From: Cognatundibacterium griseum
GTDB lineage: Bacteria; Pseudomonadota; Gammaproteobacteria; Burkholderiales; Burkholderiaceae_D
Assembly (NCBI RefSeq): GCF_014284195.1
Contig: NZ_JACOGC010000007.1
Coordinates: 62,001 to 126,000 of the forward strand
Direction: 5' to 3'
DNA length: 64,000 nt
Both the position numbers and the translations under genes were made by a program. The notes under the pieces were generated by a model. The model did not search any database. It was not told where the DNA came from and was given only the letters and a program-made list of their open reading frames with translations. This document shows positions 53,275 through 62,646 of this stretch, piece by piece. How positions within the stretch are numbered: the stretch's first letter is position 1; each line of letters starts with the position of its first letter.

Positions 53275-54168
53275 ATGGCAAATCCATTTTCCGAACCCCG
53301 CCCTGTCCCGCCTTCTGAAAAAGGCTTGCTGGCCCGTATCCGCACTGCCAGCACCGCGCTGAGCCGCGCTGAACGGCAGGTCGCGGAATTTCTGCTGCAA
53401 AAACCGCACGATGCGCTGGAAATGTCGATCCGCGTGCTGGCACAGGCCTGCGATGTGAGCGAGCCGACCGTGGCGCGTTTCGCCCAGAGCCTGGGATTCG
53501 ACGGATTTAAATCCTTCAAGCTGGCATTTGCCAAAAGTCTGGCGACCGGCATTCCTTATCTGCACCTCGATGTGAATCAGGCGGATCAGGTCAAGGATGT
53601 CTTGCCGAAAGTATTTGACCGCACCATCGCAGCGCTGATGGAAGCCCGCAACAATGCCAATCCCGCCAACTTTGAAGCCGCCGTCAATCTGCTGGCGCGC
53701 GCACGCCGCATCGAATGTTATGGACTGGGTTATTCCGGCGCGCTGGCAATTGATGCGCAGCTGAAGTTTTTCCGTTTCGGCATTCCGACCACCGTATTCT
53801 GCGATGCCCATTTGCAGGCGCAATCGGCGACGCTCCTTAACAGCGACTGCGTGGTGGTGGCATTTTCCCGTACCGGACGCACACGTGACCTGATCAACAG
53901 CGTACAGCTGGCAAAAAACGCCGGCGCCAAAGTGCTGGTGCTGTGCGCCAGCGGCGGGCCGCTGGCTGAGCTGGCCGATGTGCATATCAGCGTCGATGTG
54001 GAGGAAGACCCTGACATCTACACGCCGATGACTTCGCGCCTGGCGCATCTGACCTACATTGATGCGCTGGCCGTCGCTGTCACGCTAATGCGCGGCCCGG
54101 CTGCGATTGACATGCTGGAACGCGCAAAAATCAGCATCAGCGAAAAACGGCTGGGTTCAAAAATCTGA
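53275..54168 (+). CDS. hexR: HexR, RpiR-family regulator of sugar metabolism
   Basis: 297 residues. The N-terminal HTH_6 domain has LSRAERQVAEFLLQ and ACDVSEPTVARFAQSLGFDGFKSFK. A SIS sugar-phosphate-binding domain follows (ECYGLGYSGALAIDAQLKFFR, VVAFSRTGRTRDLINSVQLAKNAGAKVLVL). HexR represses edd/zwf-type genes and is released by KDPG. Its gene lies last in the zwf-pgl unit, giving autoregulation. No terminator was recognised after it. Confidence 0.94.
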   Translation: MANPFSEPRPVPPSEKGLLARIRTASTALSRAERQVAEFLLQKPHDALEMSIRVLAQACDVSEPTVARFAQSLGFDGFKSFKLAFAKSLATGIPYLHLDVNQADQVKDVLPKVFDRTIAALMEARNNANPANFEAAVNLLARARRIECYGLGYSGALAIDAQLKFFRFGIPTTVFCDAHLQAQSATLLNSDCVVVAFSRTGRTRDLINSVQLAKNAGAKVLVLCASGGPLAELADVHISVDVEEDPDIYTPMTSRLAHLTYIDALAVAVTLMRGPAAIDMLERAKISISEKRLGSKI

Positions 54169-54325
54169 AGCCGGATACGGCACGCTGCCATCAATAAATT
54201 TCCGGTAAGAAATAATCTACTCAATTGATGTAGTAATTATTTCACATCTTTGTGATTCCTCTGGGTATCGCGGTGGCATTCGGGTAATACTGAACACATG
54301 TTAACTTCAGGAATGAGTTCAGCGA

Positions 54326-55162
54326 ATGATCAGCATGCGACAGATCACGGACGATGTGAATGACCTGCCGAGTCTGCCGGCCGTCGTGATGGAATTACTC
54401 AATAGTGTGGACCGCGACGATGTCGATATCCACGCGCTGGCACAACAGGTCACCCATGACCTGGCACTCACCGCAAAAACCCTGCGCATCGCCAATTCCG
54501 CGTATTACACCACGCTGGTCAAGGTCACCACGATTCAGCAGGCAATCTCGCTGCTGGGTATGACAACGGTGCGCCAGATCATCCTGACTGCGGCCGTCAC
54601 CGGCTGTTTTCCCGACAATAACTGTCCCGGTTTCAGCCACAAAGATTTCTGGCAGCATGCCAATGCGGTCGCCATCATTGCCCGCATCCTGGCGCGCAGA
54701 CTGAACTTTTCGCAGGATATTGCCTTCACCGCCGGGCTGCTGCATGACATTGGAACCCTGGTGCTGGTGGCTTATCATCCGGAGCGCTACGCCGCGGTCA
54801 TCGCCTGGCAAAATGAACACCAGAGCACACAACCGGAAGCAGAAAAGGAAGTGCTCGGCCTCGATCATGCGGCGGTTGGCCATGCGCTGGCGGAATGCTG
54901 GAATTTTTCCGACGCCATCAAAAATGCCATCGGCGGACATCACCAGCCAGACCGGCCCGGACTCGGTTTTCTGGCGACCATCATTCATGTCGCCAACGGT
55001 ATCGCGCATGTCCTGAACGTGACGGCGACGCCGGATCACAGCACCCCGGAAATCTCCGCTTTGTCATGGGAAAGCCTGGGGCTGGACCAGAATGGGCTGG
55101 ATCAGGTGCTGGAAGAAGCCGCCCGGGAATTCAGCAAACTGCGCCAGCAGGTCGATCTGTAA
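54326..55162 (+). CDS. HDOD domain signalling protein (second)
   Basis: 278 residues. One HDOD domain: DLPSLPAVVMELLNSVDRD, LALTAKTLRIANSAYY, VTTIQQAISLLGMTTVRQII, with HD-like residues in FTAGLLHDIGTLVLVAYHPERYA and GGHHQPDRPG. It is a clear paralogue of the HDOD protein encoded at 29037-29891, matching along its length, but without the small upstream partner or a cyclase beside it. The ATGs at 54326 and 54335 are both possible. Confidence 0.87.
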   Translation: MISMRQITDDVNDLPSLPAVVMELLNSVDRDDVDIHALAQQVTHDLALTAKTLRIANSAYYTTLVKVTTIQQAISLLGMTTVRQIILTAAVTGCFPDNNCPGFSHKDFWQHANAVAIIARILARRLNFSQDIAFTAGLLHDIGTLVLVAYHPERYAAVIAWQNEHQSTQPEAEKEVLGLDHAAVGHALAECWNFSDAIKNAIGGHHQPDRPGLGFLATIIHVANGIAHVLNVTATPDHSTPEISALSWESLGLDQNGLDQVLEEAAREFSKLRQQVDL

Positions 55163-55248
55163 TCAGGACGCCGGCAATATCCACGGGGCAAACATCATCA
55201 CCTGCTGACTGATGCTTCCAGTCAAACCAGGGATTGCTCAGAAACACC

Positions 55249-55890
55249 TTACAGTTCCGGCGACAGCATGTGACCGAGCTTGCTGATTTTGGTGTTCAGG
55301 TAACGGTTATTGTAGGGATTGCGCTGGATGATCAGCGGCACGTGCTCACTGATCGTGACTTTCAGGCCTTCCATCGCGGCCAGCTTGCGCGGATTGTTCG
55401 TCATCAGCCGCAATGACTGTATGCCCAGATGCCGCAGCATCGGGTCGCACAGGCTGTAATCGCGCAGGTCTGCCGCAAAGCCGAGCCGCTGATTGGCCTC
55501 CACCGTATCGGCGCCGTCGTCCTGCAGGTGATAGGCGCGGACTTTATTCAGTAAGCCGATGCCCCGTCCTTCCTGTCGCAGATACAGCAAGGCGCCGCGC
55601 CCTTCTTCCGCAATTTTCCGCAACGCCATTTCCAGCTGTGGCCCGCAGTCGCAACGCTGGCTGAACAGTGCATCGCCGGTCAGACATTCGGAATGAATCC
55701 GTGCCAGCACTGGCTGGCCGTTCGCCACATCGCCCAGTGTCAGCGCAATATGCTCTTTGCCGGTTGCCGGTTCAAAAAAAGCATGCATACGGAAATTGGC
55801 CCAGGTGGTAGGCAGATTGCAGGAATCGACGTATTCAAGTGCCGCGGTTGCAGGAGTTGCAGGCTCGACAGGCGGGGTGTTGCTGGACAT
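55249..55890 (-). CDS. ribA: GTP cyclohydrolase II
   Basis: 213 residues. The zinc cysteines are in [42 protein letters not shown] holds the active-site Arg, and [15 protein letters not shown] closes the domain. It opens GTP in the first committed step to riboflavin. It stands alone without ribB; an FMN riboswitch was not seen upstream. Confidence 0.96.
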   Translation of the reverse strand: MSSNTPPVEPATPATAALEYVDSCNLPTTWANFRMHAFFEPATGKEHIALTLGDVANGQPVLARIHSECLTGDALFSQRCDCGPQLEMALRKIAEEGRGALLYLRQEGRGIGLLNKVRAYHLQDDGADTVEANQRLGFAADLRDYSLCDPMLRHLGIQSLRLMTNNPRKLAAMEGLKVTISEHVPLIIQRNPYNNRYLNTKISKLGHMLSPEL

Positions 55891-56217
55891 ACCGTTCTCA
55901 CGAATTTTGATTTACAGGACCCGGACGAACTGAGCTTTGCCAGACGGCGTCCCGACAGGGTGTCAATGGATTCCAGCGGGCCGTGGCGCCGCCAAAACAG
56001 AGAGTATAAACGACCAGCGCCTTTCTGACCGGGGATGCTGAACGCTTCTTCTATTTTCTGCAGGTGAGGGCAAAATTCAGGAAAACAAGCAGCGCCGGTT
56101 GACCGACGCTGCAAGATACAGACAGTGCACAATAAAAATGCGGCATTGGCAGCCATTTTGTGTGGCCGCTTTTACCTCTTCATGATTATTGCTGTTGCCT
56201 TGTTGTTATTGCACTGC
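55891..56217. other. Intergenic region ilvD-ribA
   Basis: 327 bp. Near the ilvD end is a GC stem (GCGGC 56140-56144 with GCCGC 56165-56169) with A/T runs outside, a possible weak terminator for ilvD. The rest should carry the ribA promoter, but no consensus pair is evident. Confidence 0.45.
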
Positions 56218-58095
56218 TTATTTGCGGCGCAACTGGGAAATATCACGCACCGCGCCACGGTCTGCCGAAGTTGCCAGCGCTGCATACGCCTGCAACGCCT
56301 GCGACACCACGCGCTCACGGTTCACCGGTTGCCAGGCGCCGGCGCCGCGCGCCTCCATCGCGGTACGGCGCCGCGTGAGTTCATCCTGGCTGACTTTCAG
56401 ATGGATGGTGCGTGCCGGAATATCGATCTCGATGATATCGCCCTCTTCCACCAGACCGATGGTGCCGCCTTCGGCTGCTTCCGGCGAGGCATGACCAATC
56501 ACCAGCCCGGATGAGCCGCCGGAAAAACGACCGTCGGTGAACAGGGCGCAGGCTTTGCCCAGACCTTTGGATTTGATGTAGGACGTCGGATACAGCATTT
56601 CCTGCATGCCTGGCCCGCCTTTCGGTCCTTCGTAGCGGATGATCACCACATCACCTTCGTGCACGGTGTCGCCCAGAATGCCTTCGACTGCGGCATCCTG
56701 ACTCTCGAATACGCGTGCTTTACCGGTGAATTTCAAAATACTTTCATCGACACCGGCAGTTTTCACGATACAGCCTTTTTCAGCCAGATTGCCATACAGT
56801 ACGGCCAGACCGCCGTCCTGCGAATAAGCATGGGCGCGTTCACGGATGCAGCCGCCGGACCGGTCGGTATCGAGCGAATCAAAACGCTTCGCCTGCGAGA
56901 ACGCCTGCTGCGTCGGCACACCGCCCGGTGCTGCCAGGAATAGGGTGCGCACTACGGCGTCCTGACTGACCATGATGTCGTTACGGGCAATCGCTTCGGC
57001 CAGTGAAGCGCTGTGCACGGTCGGGCGGCTGGTGTCGAGCAGGCCGGCGCGCGCCAGTTCCCCCAGAATCGCGATGATGCCGCCAGCGCGGTGCACGTCT
57101 TCGATGTGGTATTTGTCCGTCATCGGCGCCACTTTGCACAGGCAGGGTACCTTGCGGGAAATGCGGTCAATATCTGCCATGCTGAAATCAACGCCGGCTT
57201 CATGCGCGGCAGCCAGCAGGTGCAGCACAGTGTTGGTGGAGCCGCCCATCGACACATCCAGCGCCATGGCGTTTTCAAAAGTCGCCTTGCTGGCGATGCT
57301 GCGCGGCAGGATGGAATCATCATCCTGTTCGTAATACCGTTTGGCGAGTTCCACGACCAGACGGCCAGCGCGCAGGAACAGTTCCTTGCGGTCGGCATGG
57401 GTCGCCAGAATCGTGCCGTTGCCCGGCAGGGACAAGCCCAGCGCTTCGGTCAGGCAATTCATCGAGTTCGCGGTGAACATGCCGGAACAAGAACCGCAGG
57501 TCGGGCAGGCAGAGCGTTCAATCCGGCCGATTTCTTCATCGCTGACCTTGTCGTCGGCAGCTTTGATCATGGCATCGACCAGATCAATTTTCATGATTTT
57601 CTGTTCGCCGCTTTGTTTCGGGTGCAGGGTTTCCAGCACTTTTCCGGCTTCCATCGGCCCGCCGGACACAAACACGACCGGGATATTCAGCCGCATCGCC
57701 GCCATCAGCATACCGGGTGTGATTTTGTCGCAGTTCGAGATACAGACCATCGCATCGGCACAATGCGCATTGACCATGTATTCCACGGAATCAGCAATCA
57801 GTTCACGCGAAGGCAGGGAGTACAGCATCCCGCCATGTCCCATCGCAATGCCGTCGTCCACGGCAATGGTATTGAATTCCTTGGCCACCCCGCCCGCCGC
57901 TTCGATCTCACGGGCCACCATCTGCCCCAGATCCTTCAGGTGCACATGGCCCGGCACGAACTGGGTAAACGAATTCACCACGGCAATGATCGGCTTATCA
58001 AAGTCACCATCTGTCATGCCAGTGGCACGCCATAAGGCACGCGCACCAGCCATATTGCGGCCGTGGGTGGTAGTCCGGGAACGATATTGCGGCAT
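56218..58095 (-). CDS. ilvD: Dihydroxy-acid dehydratase
   Basis: 625 residues. Fe-S cluster cysteines are in [17 protein letters not shown] and [44 protein letters not shown] and [23 protein letters not shown] follow. It dehydrates dihydroxy acids in valine, isoleucine and pantothenate synthesis. AGGAG precedes the start. The C-terminus has the usual [11 protein letters not shown]-type end. It is a distant paralogue of edd in this window. Confidence 0.97.
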   Translation of the reverse strand: MPQYRSRTTTHGRNMAGARALWRATGMTDGDFDKPIIAVVNSFTQFVPGHVHLKDLGQMVAREIEAAGGVAKEFNTIAVDDGIAMGHGGMLYSLPSRELIADSVEYMVNAHCADAMVCISNCDKITPGMLMAAMRLNIPVVFVSGGPMEAGKVLETLHPKQSGEQKIMKIDLVDAMIKAADDKVSDEEIGRIERSACPTCGSCSGMFTANSMNCLTEALGLSLPGNGTILATHADRKELFLRAGRLVVELAKRYYEQDDDSILPRSIASKATFENAMALDVSMGGSTNTVLHLLAAAHEAGVDFSMADIDRISRKVPCLCKVAPMTDKYHIEDVHRAGGIIAILGELARAGLLDTSRPTVHSASLAEAIARNDIMVSQDAVVRTLFLAAPGGVPTQQAFSQAKRFDSLDTDRSGGCIRERAHAYSQDGGLAVLYGNLAEKGCIVKTAGVDESILKFTGKARVFESQDAAVEGILGDTVHEGDVVIIRYEGPKGGPGMQEMLYPTSYIKSKGLGKACALFTDGRFSGGSSGLVIGHASPEAAEGGTIGLVEEGDIIEIDIPARTIHLKVSQDELTRRRTAMEARGAGAWQPVNRERVVSQALQAYAALATSADRGAVRDISQLRRK

Positions 58096-58230
58096 GATTC
58101 ACTCCTGATAATGGTCAGCGCAGGCTGGCCAGGAAAAATGAGAAAGCATCAGCTTGCATTGCTTGTTTTGATATGTCAAATATCATTTAAGAAGAAAATT
58201 AAGTTGCATTGCATATTAATCGCCGCAAAT

Positions 58231-58271
58231 AAAAACCCAGCCTCACTGGCGCGACGGCGGTGCATCTGGGT
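58231..58271 (-). terminator. Possible tamB terminator
   Basis: On the minus strand ACCCAG (58271-58266), a 25-nt loop, CTGGGT (58240-58235), then TTTTATTT. The stem is only 6 bp and the loop is long. Confidence 0.4.
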
Positions 58272-58370
58272 AAAGTGTGGTGGCGCCGGCGATCGGCGCT
58301 GTACCCCGCCCGTCATCCGCCGCCAATGCTGCCTGCCTCAGTGTAGGCCGATTGCGGACTCAGCTCTGGT

Positions 58371-61300
58371 TTAATTGAAAGAGAAGGTGTACGTGACATC
58401 GACTGCCGATTCACTACCGGTGCGCCCGACCACGGTAATACGGCGCGTCAGCTGCCAGCTCAGGCGAATCGCACCACTGGCATCACCCAGACCGCGCTCA
58501 ACCGACAGCACCAGCCCCGGCATCAGGCGTTTTCCCACGCTGATGACCTGATCGCTGCCGGAAGTGCTGCTGGACACACCAGTGGTTCCGGCAACAGTTT
58601 GTCCCGGCACGTGTGAAGTGCTGCTGCGTCCGGCAGAGCCGATCGAAAATTCGTCAAAACCCAGTCCCTGCACGATATCGCGCGGCACGTTGCGGCTGCC
58701 GTCGCCACCAAAAATCGCGGTGGCGGCTGACATCAGCAGCGAGGCATCGCCGCCCGCCAACTGATCCGACCCGCGCCCCAGTACCAGCCAGGAGAGCTTT
58801 TCGGCATCCGGCACTGCCGGCTCCGACACCAGCCGCACCTGCGGCGCGACAACGGTGCCGACCACCTCCACCCCGGCCTCGACGGCCAGTCCTTGCCGCA
58901 GGGCGCGGATGTTCAAGCCGGGATTAGCAGGTGGCCCCTGGAAATTCAGGATGCCGCGTTCAATCGCCAGCTGCTGGCCGTAACCCTCATATACACCACG
59001 CACCGTGTTGATGGAGCCGGTCGCCTGCAAGGGACTGCCATCCACCGAGCGCAGGCGCAGGCTGCCCTCCAGACCGGTATCAAGTCCGCGTCCGACAAAC
59101 ACAAAGCGCGGCCCCATCTCAAAGCTCACATCGACCCGCGTTTTCAATCCCTTGCGTGCGCTGCTGTCGCTGGCTGTGCGGTTATCCGTCCGCTCATTTT
59201 TACGTGTCACATTCACATCGCCGGACAGGCTGGGCGGCGGTAATTTCGGCAATCTGAAATAAGCGCCGTCGGCTTTCACGCCGCCAGTCAGGCTCCAGAT
59301 ATGATTGGCTTCTACAATGCTGGCCTGCCCTGACACAATCAGCCAGCGGTCCTTGCGCTGCAATAACGGAAATTGCTGCCATTGCGCCTGAATGGCGCCG
59401 GTTTCCTTGCCGATATCCACCTCGCCGCTGGCGGTGAACAGGCCGCGCTTGCCGAGCATCTCCGCGCCTTTGAACTGGGCGTGTTGCGGCAGCATCGTCA
59501 CCACATTGGAAAACTGCAGCTGATTCAGCGTCAGGTGGTTGTCTTCGATCTGCGCATCGAGCGTGCCATTCGGCAGCAGCAGACCTTCGGAAGCAAACGC
59601 CAATTCCAGTTCGCGTCCGCTGACCGCTGCCCGGTAACGCGGTTTTTCCAGATTACCGCTTAACTGCGCATCCAGATTCAGTTTTCCTTTCAGCACCAGC
59701 CCCGGATTCAGCAATGGTCCCAGCCACTCCAGATCAGGAATCACGGCGCTGACCTGGCCATTCAGCGCTGCCTCAGGCGGTAATTGCCATTGCCCCTGCG
59801 CCTGATGCAGCCAGGAATCAGCCGTGATCTGCCATTGTCCCAGACGGCTGCCATCGGCGCTCATCTGCAGGCTGATGCGCTCACCATCGGTCCCTGCCAC
59901 CAGACCGCCAAGATGGATTTTCAGCCGGGCATCACGTATCCCCAGCGGTATCGCGGTGGCCGTGCCATCCGGGTCGTTAAAGCGCAGGTCGCCACCCTGA
60001 CGCTGAATCGAGATGTCGCCACGCGCCGTGTCTTTCAGCTGCAGATTCCACGCCGCATTCAGGGTCAGATTGCCGGTCACGGCATACTGTGGCCGCAGCA
60101 GATTGACCAGCTCCAGCACGCGCGCATTACTGACAGTACCCTGCGTCATCAGCTGCCCGTTGGCCCACTCCAGCTGATCCACCGAGAGTGCACCCAAAGC
60201 GCTCTGCAGCTGCAGTTTCCCGATACGGAAAGTCTGCGCATTGATCTGCGCGGCAGCAGGCGCCATCAGCCGGGCATCGGCCTTGCCGCTAAGCGTCAGC
60301 GTCTGCAATTCCCCGTGCCAGTCCCACCCGGCACCCGGTGCGGAACTGCGCTGATTTGCCCGGCTTAAGGTGGTGCCGCTGCCGGTATTGAGTGCACCCT
60401 GCAATGCGGCGCTGAATTGCTGTTTGCCAGGGAAAGTCATCTTGGCGCTCAGGCGGTGGTCGTCTTTTTTGCCGCTCAGCTGCAATTGCAGCTGGCTGAT
60501 TTTCACTGCCTTGCCAGACGACAGCGGATCAGCATCGGCGGAGCCGGGAAAGTCGCCTCCCAGTTGCTGCACATTCAGTTCACCGGCAACCAGACCGGCG
60601 TCGCCACCGGCAAGCTGTAATTTGCCATTCAGGCTGGCCACCGTATAATTTTTTTGTTGCCGTGCGATACCGATCTGGCTGCCGTCCAGCGTCACCTGCC
60701 CTGCCAGATCACGGAAACGTCCCTGCAGTTCCAGCGCGGCATCCAGCCTGCCGCGCAGCGCCAGCTGCTGACTGCGCAATAACGGATTGAAGGCGCTGAG
60801 ATCATGTGCCTCGAGCGCTAACTGCAGACTGTCGCCGGGCGTGCCGGCCACCCCGTGACCACTCAGATGATTATCGCCCCAGCGCAGATCAAGCCGGGAT
60901 ACCCGCAACTGCTCGTGCAGCCACATGAATTCAGCCTCGGCCTGTACCGGCTGCCCGGCGTACTGTCCCTGTAATTGCGGTAATTTAACCTGCAACTGGA
61001 CATCGGGTGTCAGACGGCCGTCAACACGGATTCCGGCGTGCAGTTCACCCGCTTCGGTATCCGCCCAGTATGCGGGATTGAAATGTCCCAGATTGCCGGC
61101 AAAGTGAAACGCCTGCTCACCGCGCAATGCCAGCGTTCCTTTCCCTTCCAGCTGCGCCTGTCCGGCCTGTAAATGCAAACTGGACAGCGTCAGTAACTGC
61201 TGGCGGATATCATAGCCGGCGTCAGCTTTCAGCACGGCCTGCGCATCCTTCAGCTGGGTGGACAGCTGCATGACCTGCTGTGCATCGGTACGGAGACTAA

Positions 61301-62645
61301 GCTCTCCCTGAATGTGCGTACTGCGCAATGCCGGGTGCAGGGCTTTCAGATCGACATTCGCGAGTTTCAACCGGGCATCGGCTCTGAAACTGCTGTTGCT
61401 GAACTGGATTTTTCCACCACCCTGCACTTCGCCCTGATGGGTCAGCCGCAGCTTCAGGTCACGGATATCGAGCAGATCATCCCGCCACAGCAGGCTGGAT
61501 TGCAGGCCTTCCAGTGGCAAGGCATGCCGGTTCAGTGTGCCGGGATTGCCATTGGTAACGCGGATCTGCCCGGTGACTGCTGCGGCTGTTTTCTGCGCCG
61601 GATTTTTATTTGGCGCGGCAGCAGGTGTCATGATCGTCTCCGGCTGCAGGTCTGCCAGAATCCGTAAATCGGCCTGCGGTGCCTGGGCGGACCAGTCAGC
61701 CGGATTCAGATGCCGGATATCGATCTGCGCCTGCCGGATAATTTGCGTTTCAAAGGGCGCCAGCAGCGCACTGGCGGTGCCGCTTAATCGCTGTGCCGCG
61801 GTTGTGGTCGTTGTCGCGGTTGTGCCGGCTGGAGACTGCTGCAACTCGGCCTGCAATGCCAGTTGCAACGCAGTGAGATCTCCGCTGATCTGCAGTTGTG
61901 CCGACACCGGTGGAATATCCTGCAGCACCCGCCCTTGCAGACGGGCATTACCGCGAAGACTGAATGGTCGCGCGCCCGACAGGCTGACGGCACCGGTTTC
62001 CAGTTTTCCCCACGGTGAATTCAGGCGCAACCGGGCCTGATACTGATTCTGGTGATACGTCAGCTGTCCTTGCAAAGCAGTCAGGGCAAGCACTTCTTTT
62101 TGCTTTCCGTCTGCCAGCATGTCTGCGATCTGCAGGCGCCCCACAGCCAGATCGGCGGCGTTCAGCGAAAGCGGCAGCGTCAGTTGTTGCGGCAGACTGA
62201 CCGGCGTGTTACTGGGCAAGGTAGCAATCTGCAGATAGCTGATGTGCAAACGTTCAAACACCAGTTCGCGCCGCCATAGCGCCTGCGGCTGCCATGCTAA
62301 CTGCACGCCACTGGCCTGCACGCCGGTACTGGCGTCACGGTAGCGGAACTGATCTATTTCCAGTGCGTGACTGAGCGTCCCCCGCACACCGCTGGTCTGT
62401 ATGCTGCCAGCAGTAAGCTGATCCACAACAGCGAAAAAAACCCGGGTGCCACTTTCTGATTTAACGGCCCAGCCAATCAGCAGCACAACCGCCAGCAGCA
62501 CTGTCACCACGCCAGCAAGCAGCCAGCGCAGCCATTTCAGCGACCGGCATTTCACCGCCACCGGTGCAGGTACAGGTACATCATCCTGCCCGCTGTTGTG
62601 TTCAGGCGGCAATGGTGCTGTTCCGTTGTGATCAGCTTGCGTCAT
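58371..62645 (-). CDS. tamB: Translocation and assembly module subunit TamB
   Basis: 1424 residues. An N-terminal proline-rich cytoplasmic stretch is followed by one signal anchor (WLRWLLAGVVTVLLAVVLLIGW), a very long periplasmic beta-helical region, and the conserved DUF490 C-terminus (LSWLVLGRGSDQ, GLGFDEFSIGSAGRSS, VGKRLMPGLVLSVERGLG, ending TYTFSFN). With TamA it helps outer-membrane protein and lipid transport. The ATG at 62645 lies 1 nt after the tamA stop. An in-frame extension upstream is inside tamA and is ignored. Repeats of a short motif (LQL, LTL) fit beta-taco structure. Confidence 0.95.
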   Translation of the reverse strand: MTQADHNGTAPLPPEHNSGQDDVPVPAPVAVKCRSLKWLRWLLAGVVTVLLAVVLLIGWAVKSESGTRVFFAVVDQLTAGSIQTSGVRGTLSHALEIDQFRYRDASTGVQASGVQLAWQPQALWRRELVFERLHISYLQIATLPSNTPVSLPQQLTLPLSLNAADLAVGRLQIADMLADGKQKEVLALTALQGQLTYHQNQYQARLRLNSPWGKLETGAVSLSGARPFSLRGNARLQGRVLQDIPPVSAQLQISGDLTALQLALQAELQQSPAGTTATTTTTAAQRLSGTASALLAPFETQIIRQAQIDIRHLNPADWSAQAPQADLRILADLQPETIMTPAAAPNKNPAQKTAAAVTGQIRVTNGNPGTLNRHALPLEGLQSSLLWRDDLLDIRDLKLRLTHQGEVQGGGKIQFSNSSFRADARLKLANVDLKALHPALRSTHIQGELSLRTDAQQVMQLSTQLKDAQAVLKADAGYDIRQQLLTLSSLHLQAGQAQLEGKGTLALRGEQAFHFAGNLGHFNPAYWADTEAGELHAGIRVDGRLTPDVQLQVKLPQLQGQYAGQPVQAEAEFMWLHEQLRVSRLDLRWGDNHLSGHGVAGTPGDSLQLALEAHDLSAFNPLLRSQQLALRGRLDAALELQGRFRDLAGQVTLDGSQIGIARQQKNYTVASLNGKLQLAGGDAGLVAGELNVQQLGGDFPGSADADPLSSGKAVKISQLQLQLSGKKDDHRLSAKMTFPGKQQFSAALQGALNTGSGTTLSRANQRSSAPGAGWDWHGELQTLTLSGKADARLMAPAAAQINAQTFRIGKLQLQSALGALSVDQLEWANGQLMTQGTVSNARVLELVNLLRPQYAVTGNLTLNAAWNLQLKDTARGDISIQRQGGDLRFNDPDGTATAIPLGIRDARLKIHLGGLVAGTDGERISLQMSADGSRLGQWQITADSWLHQAQGQWQLPPEAALNGQVSAVIPDLEWLGPLLNPGLVLKGKLNLDAQLSGNLEKPRYRAAVSGRELELAFASEGLLLPNGTLDAQIEDNHLTLNQLQFSNVVTMLPQHAQFKGAEMLGKRGLFTASGEVDIGKETGAIQAQWQQFPLLQRKDRWLIVSGQASIVEANHIWSLTGGVKADGAYFRLPKLPPPSLSGDVNVTRKNERTDNRTASDSSARKGLKTRVDVSFEMGPRFVFVGRGLDTGLEGSLRLRSVDGSPLQATGSINTVRGVYEGYGQQLAIERGILNFQGPPANPGLNIRALRQGLAVEAGVEVVGTVVAPQVRLVSEPAVPDAEKLSWLVLGRGSDQLAGGDASLLMSAATAIFGGDGSRNVPRDIVQGLGFDEFSIGSAGRSSTSHVPGQTVAGTTGVSSSTSGSDQVISVGKRLMPGLVLSVERGLGDASGAIRLSWQLTRRITVVGRTGSESAVDVTYTFSFN

Positions 62646-62646
62646 A

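Noticed and set aside
57013-58035. 340-residue open frame opposite ilvD
   Set aside because: Antisense to the conserved Fe-S region of ilvD.
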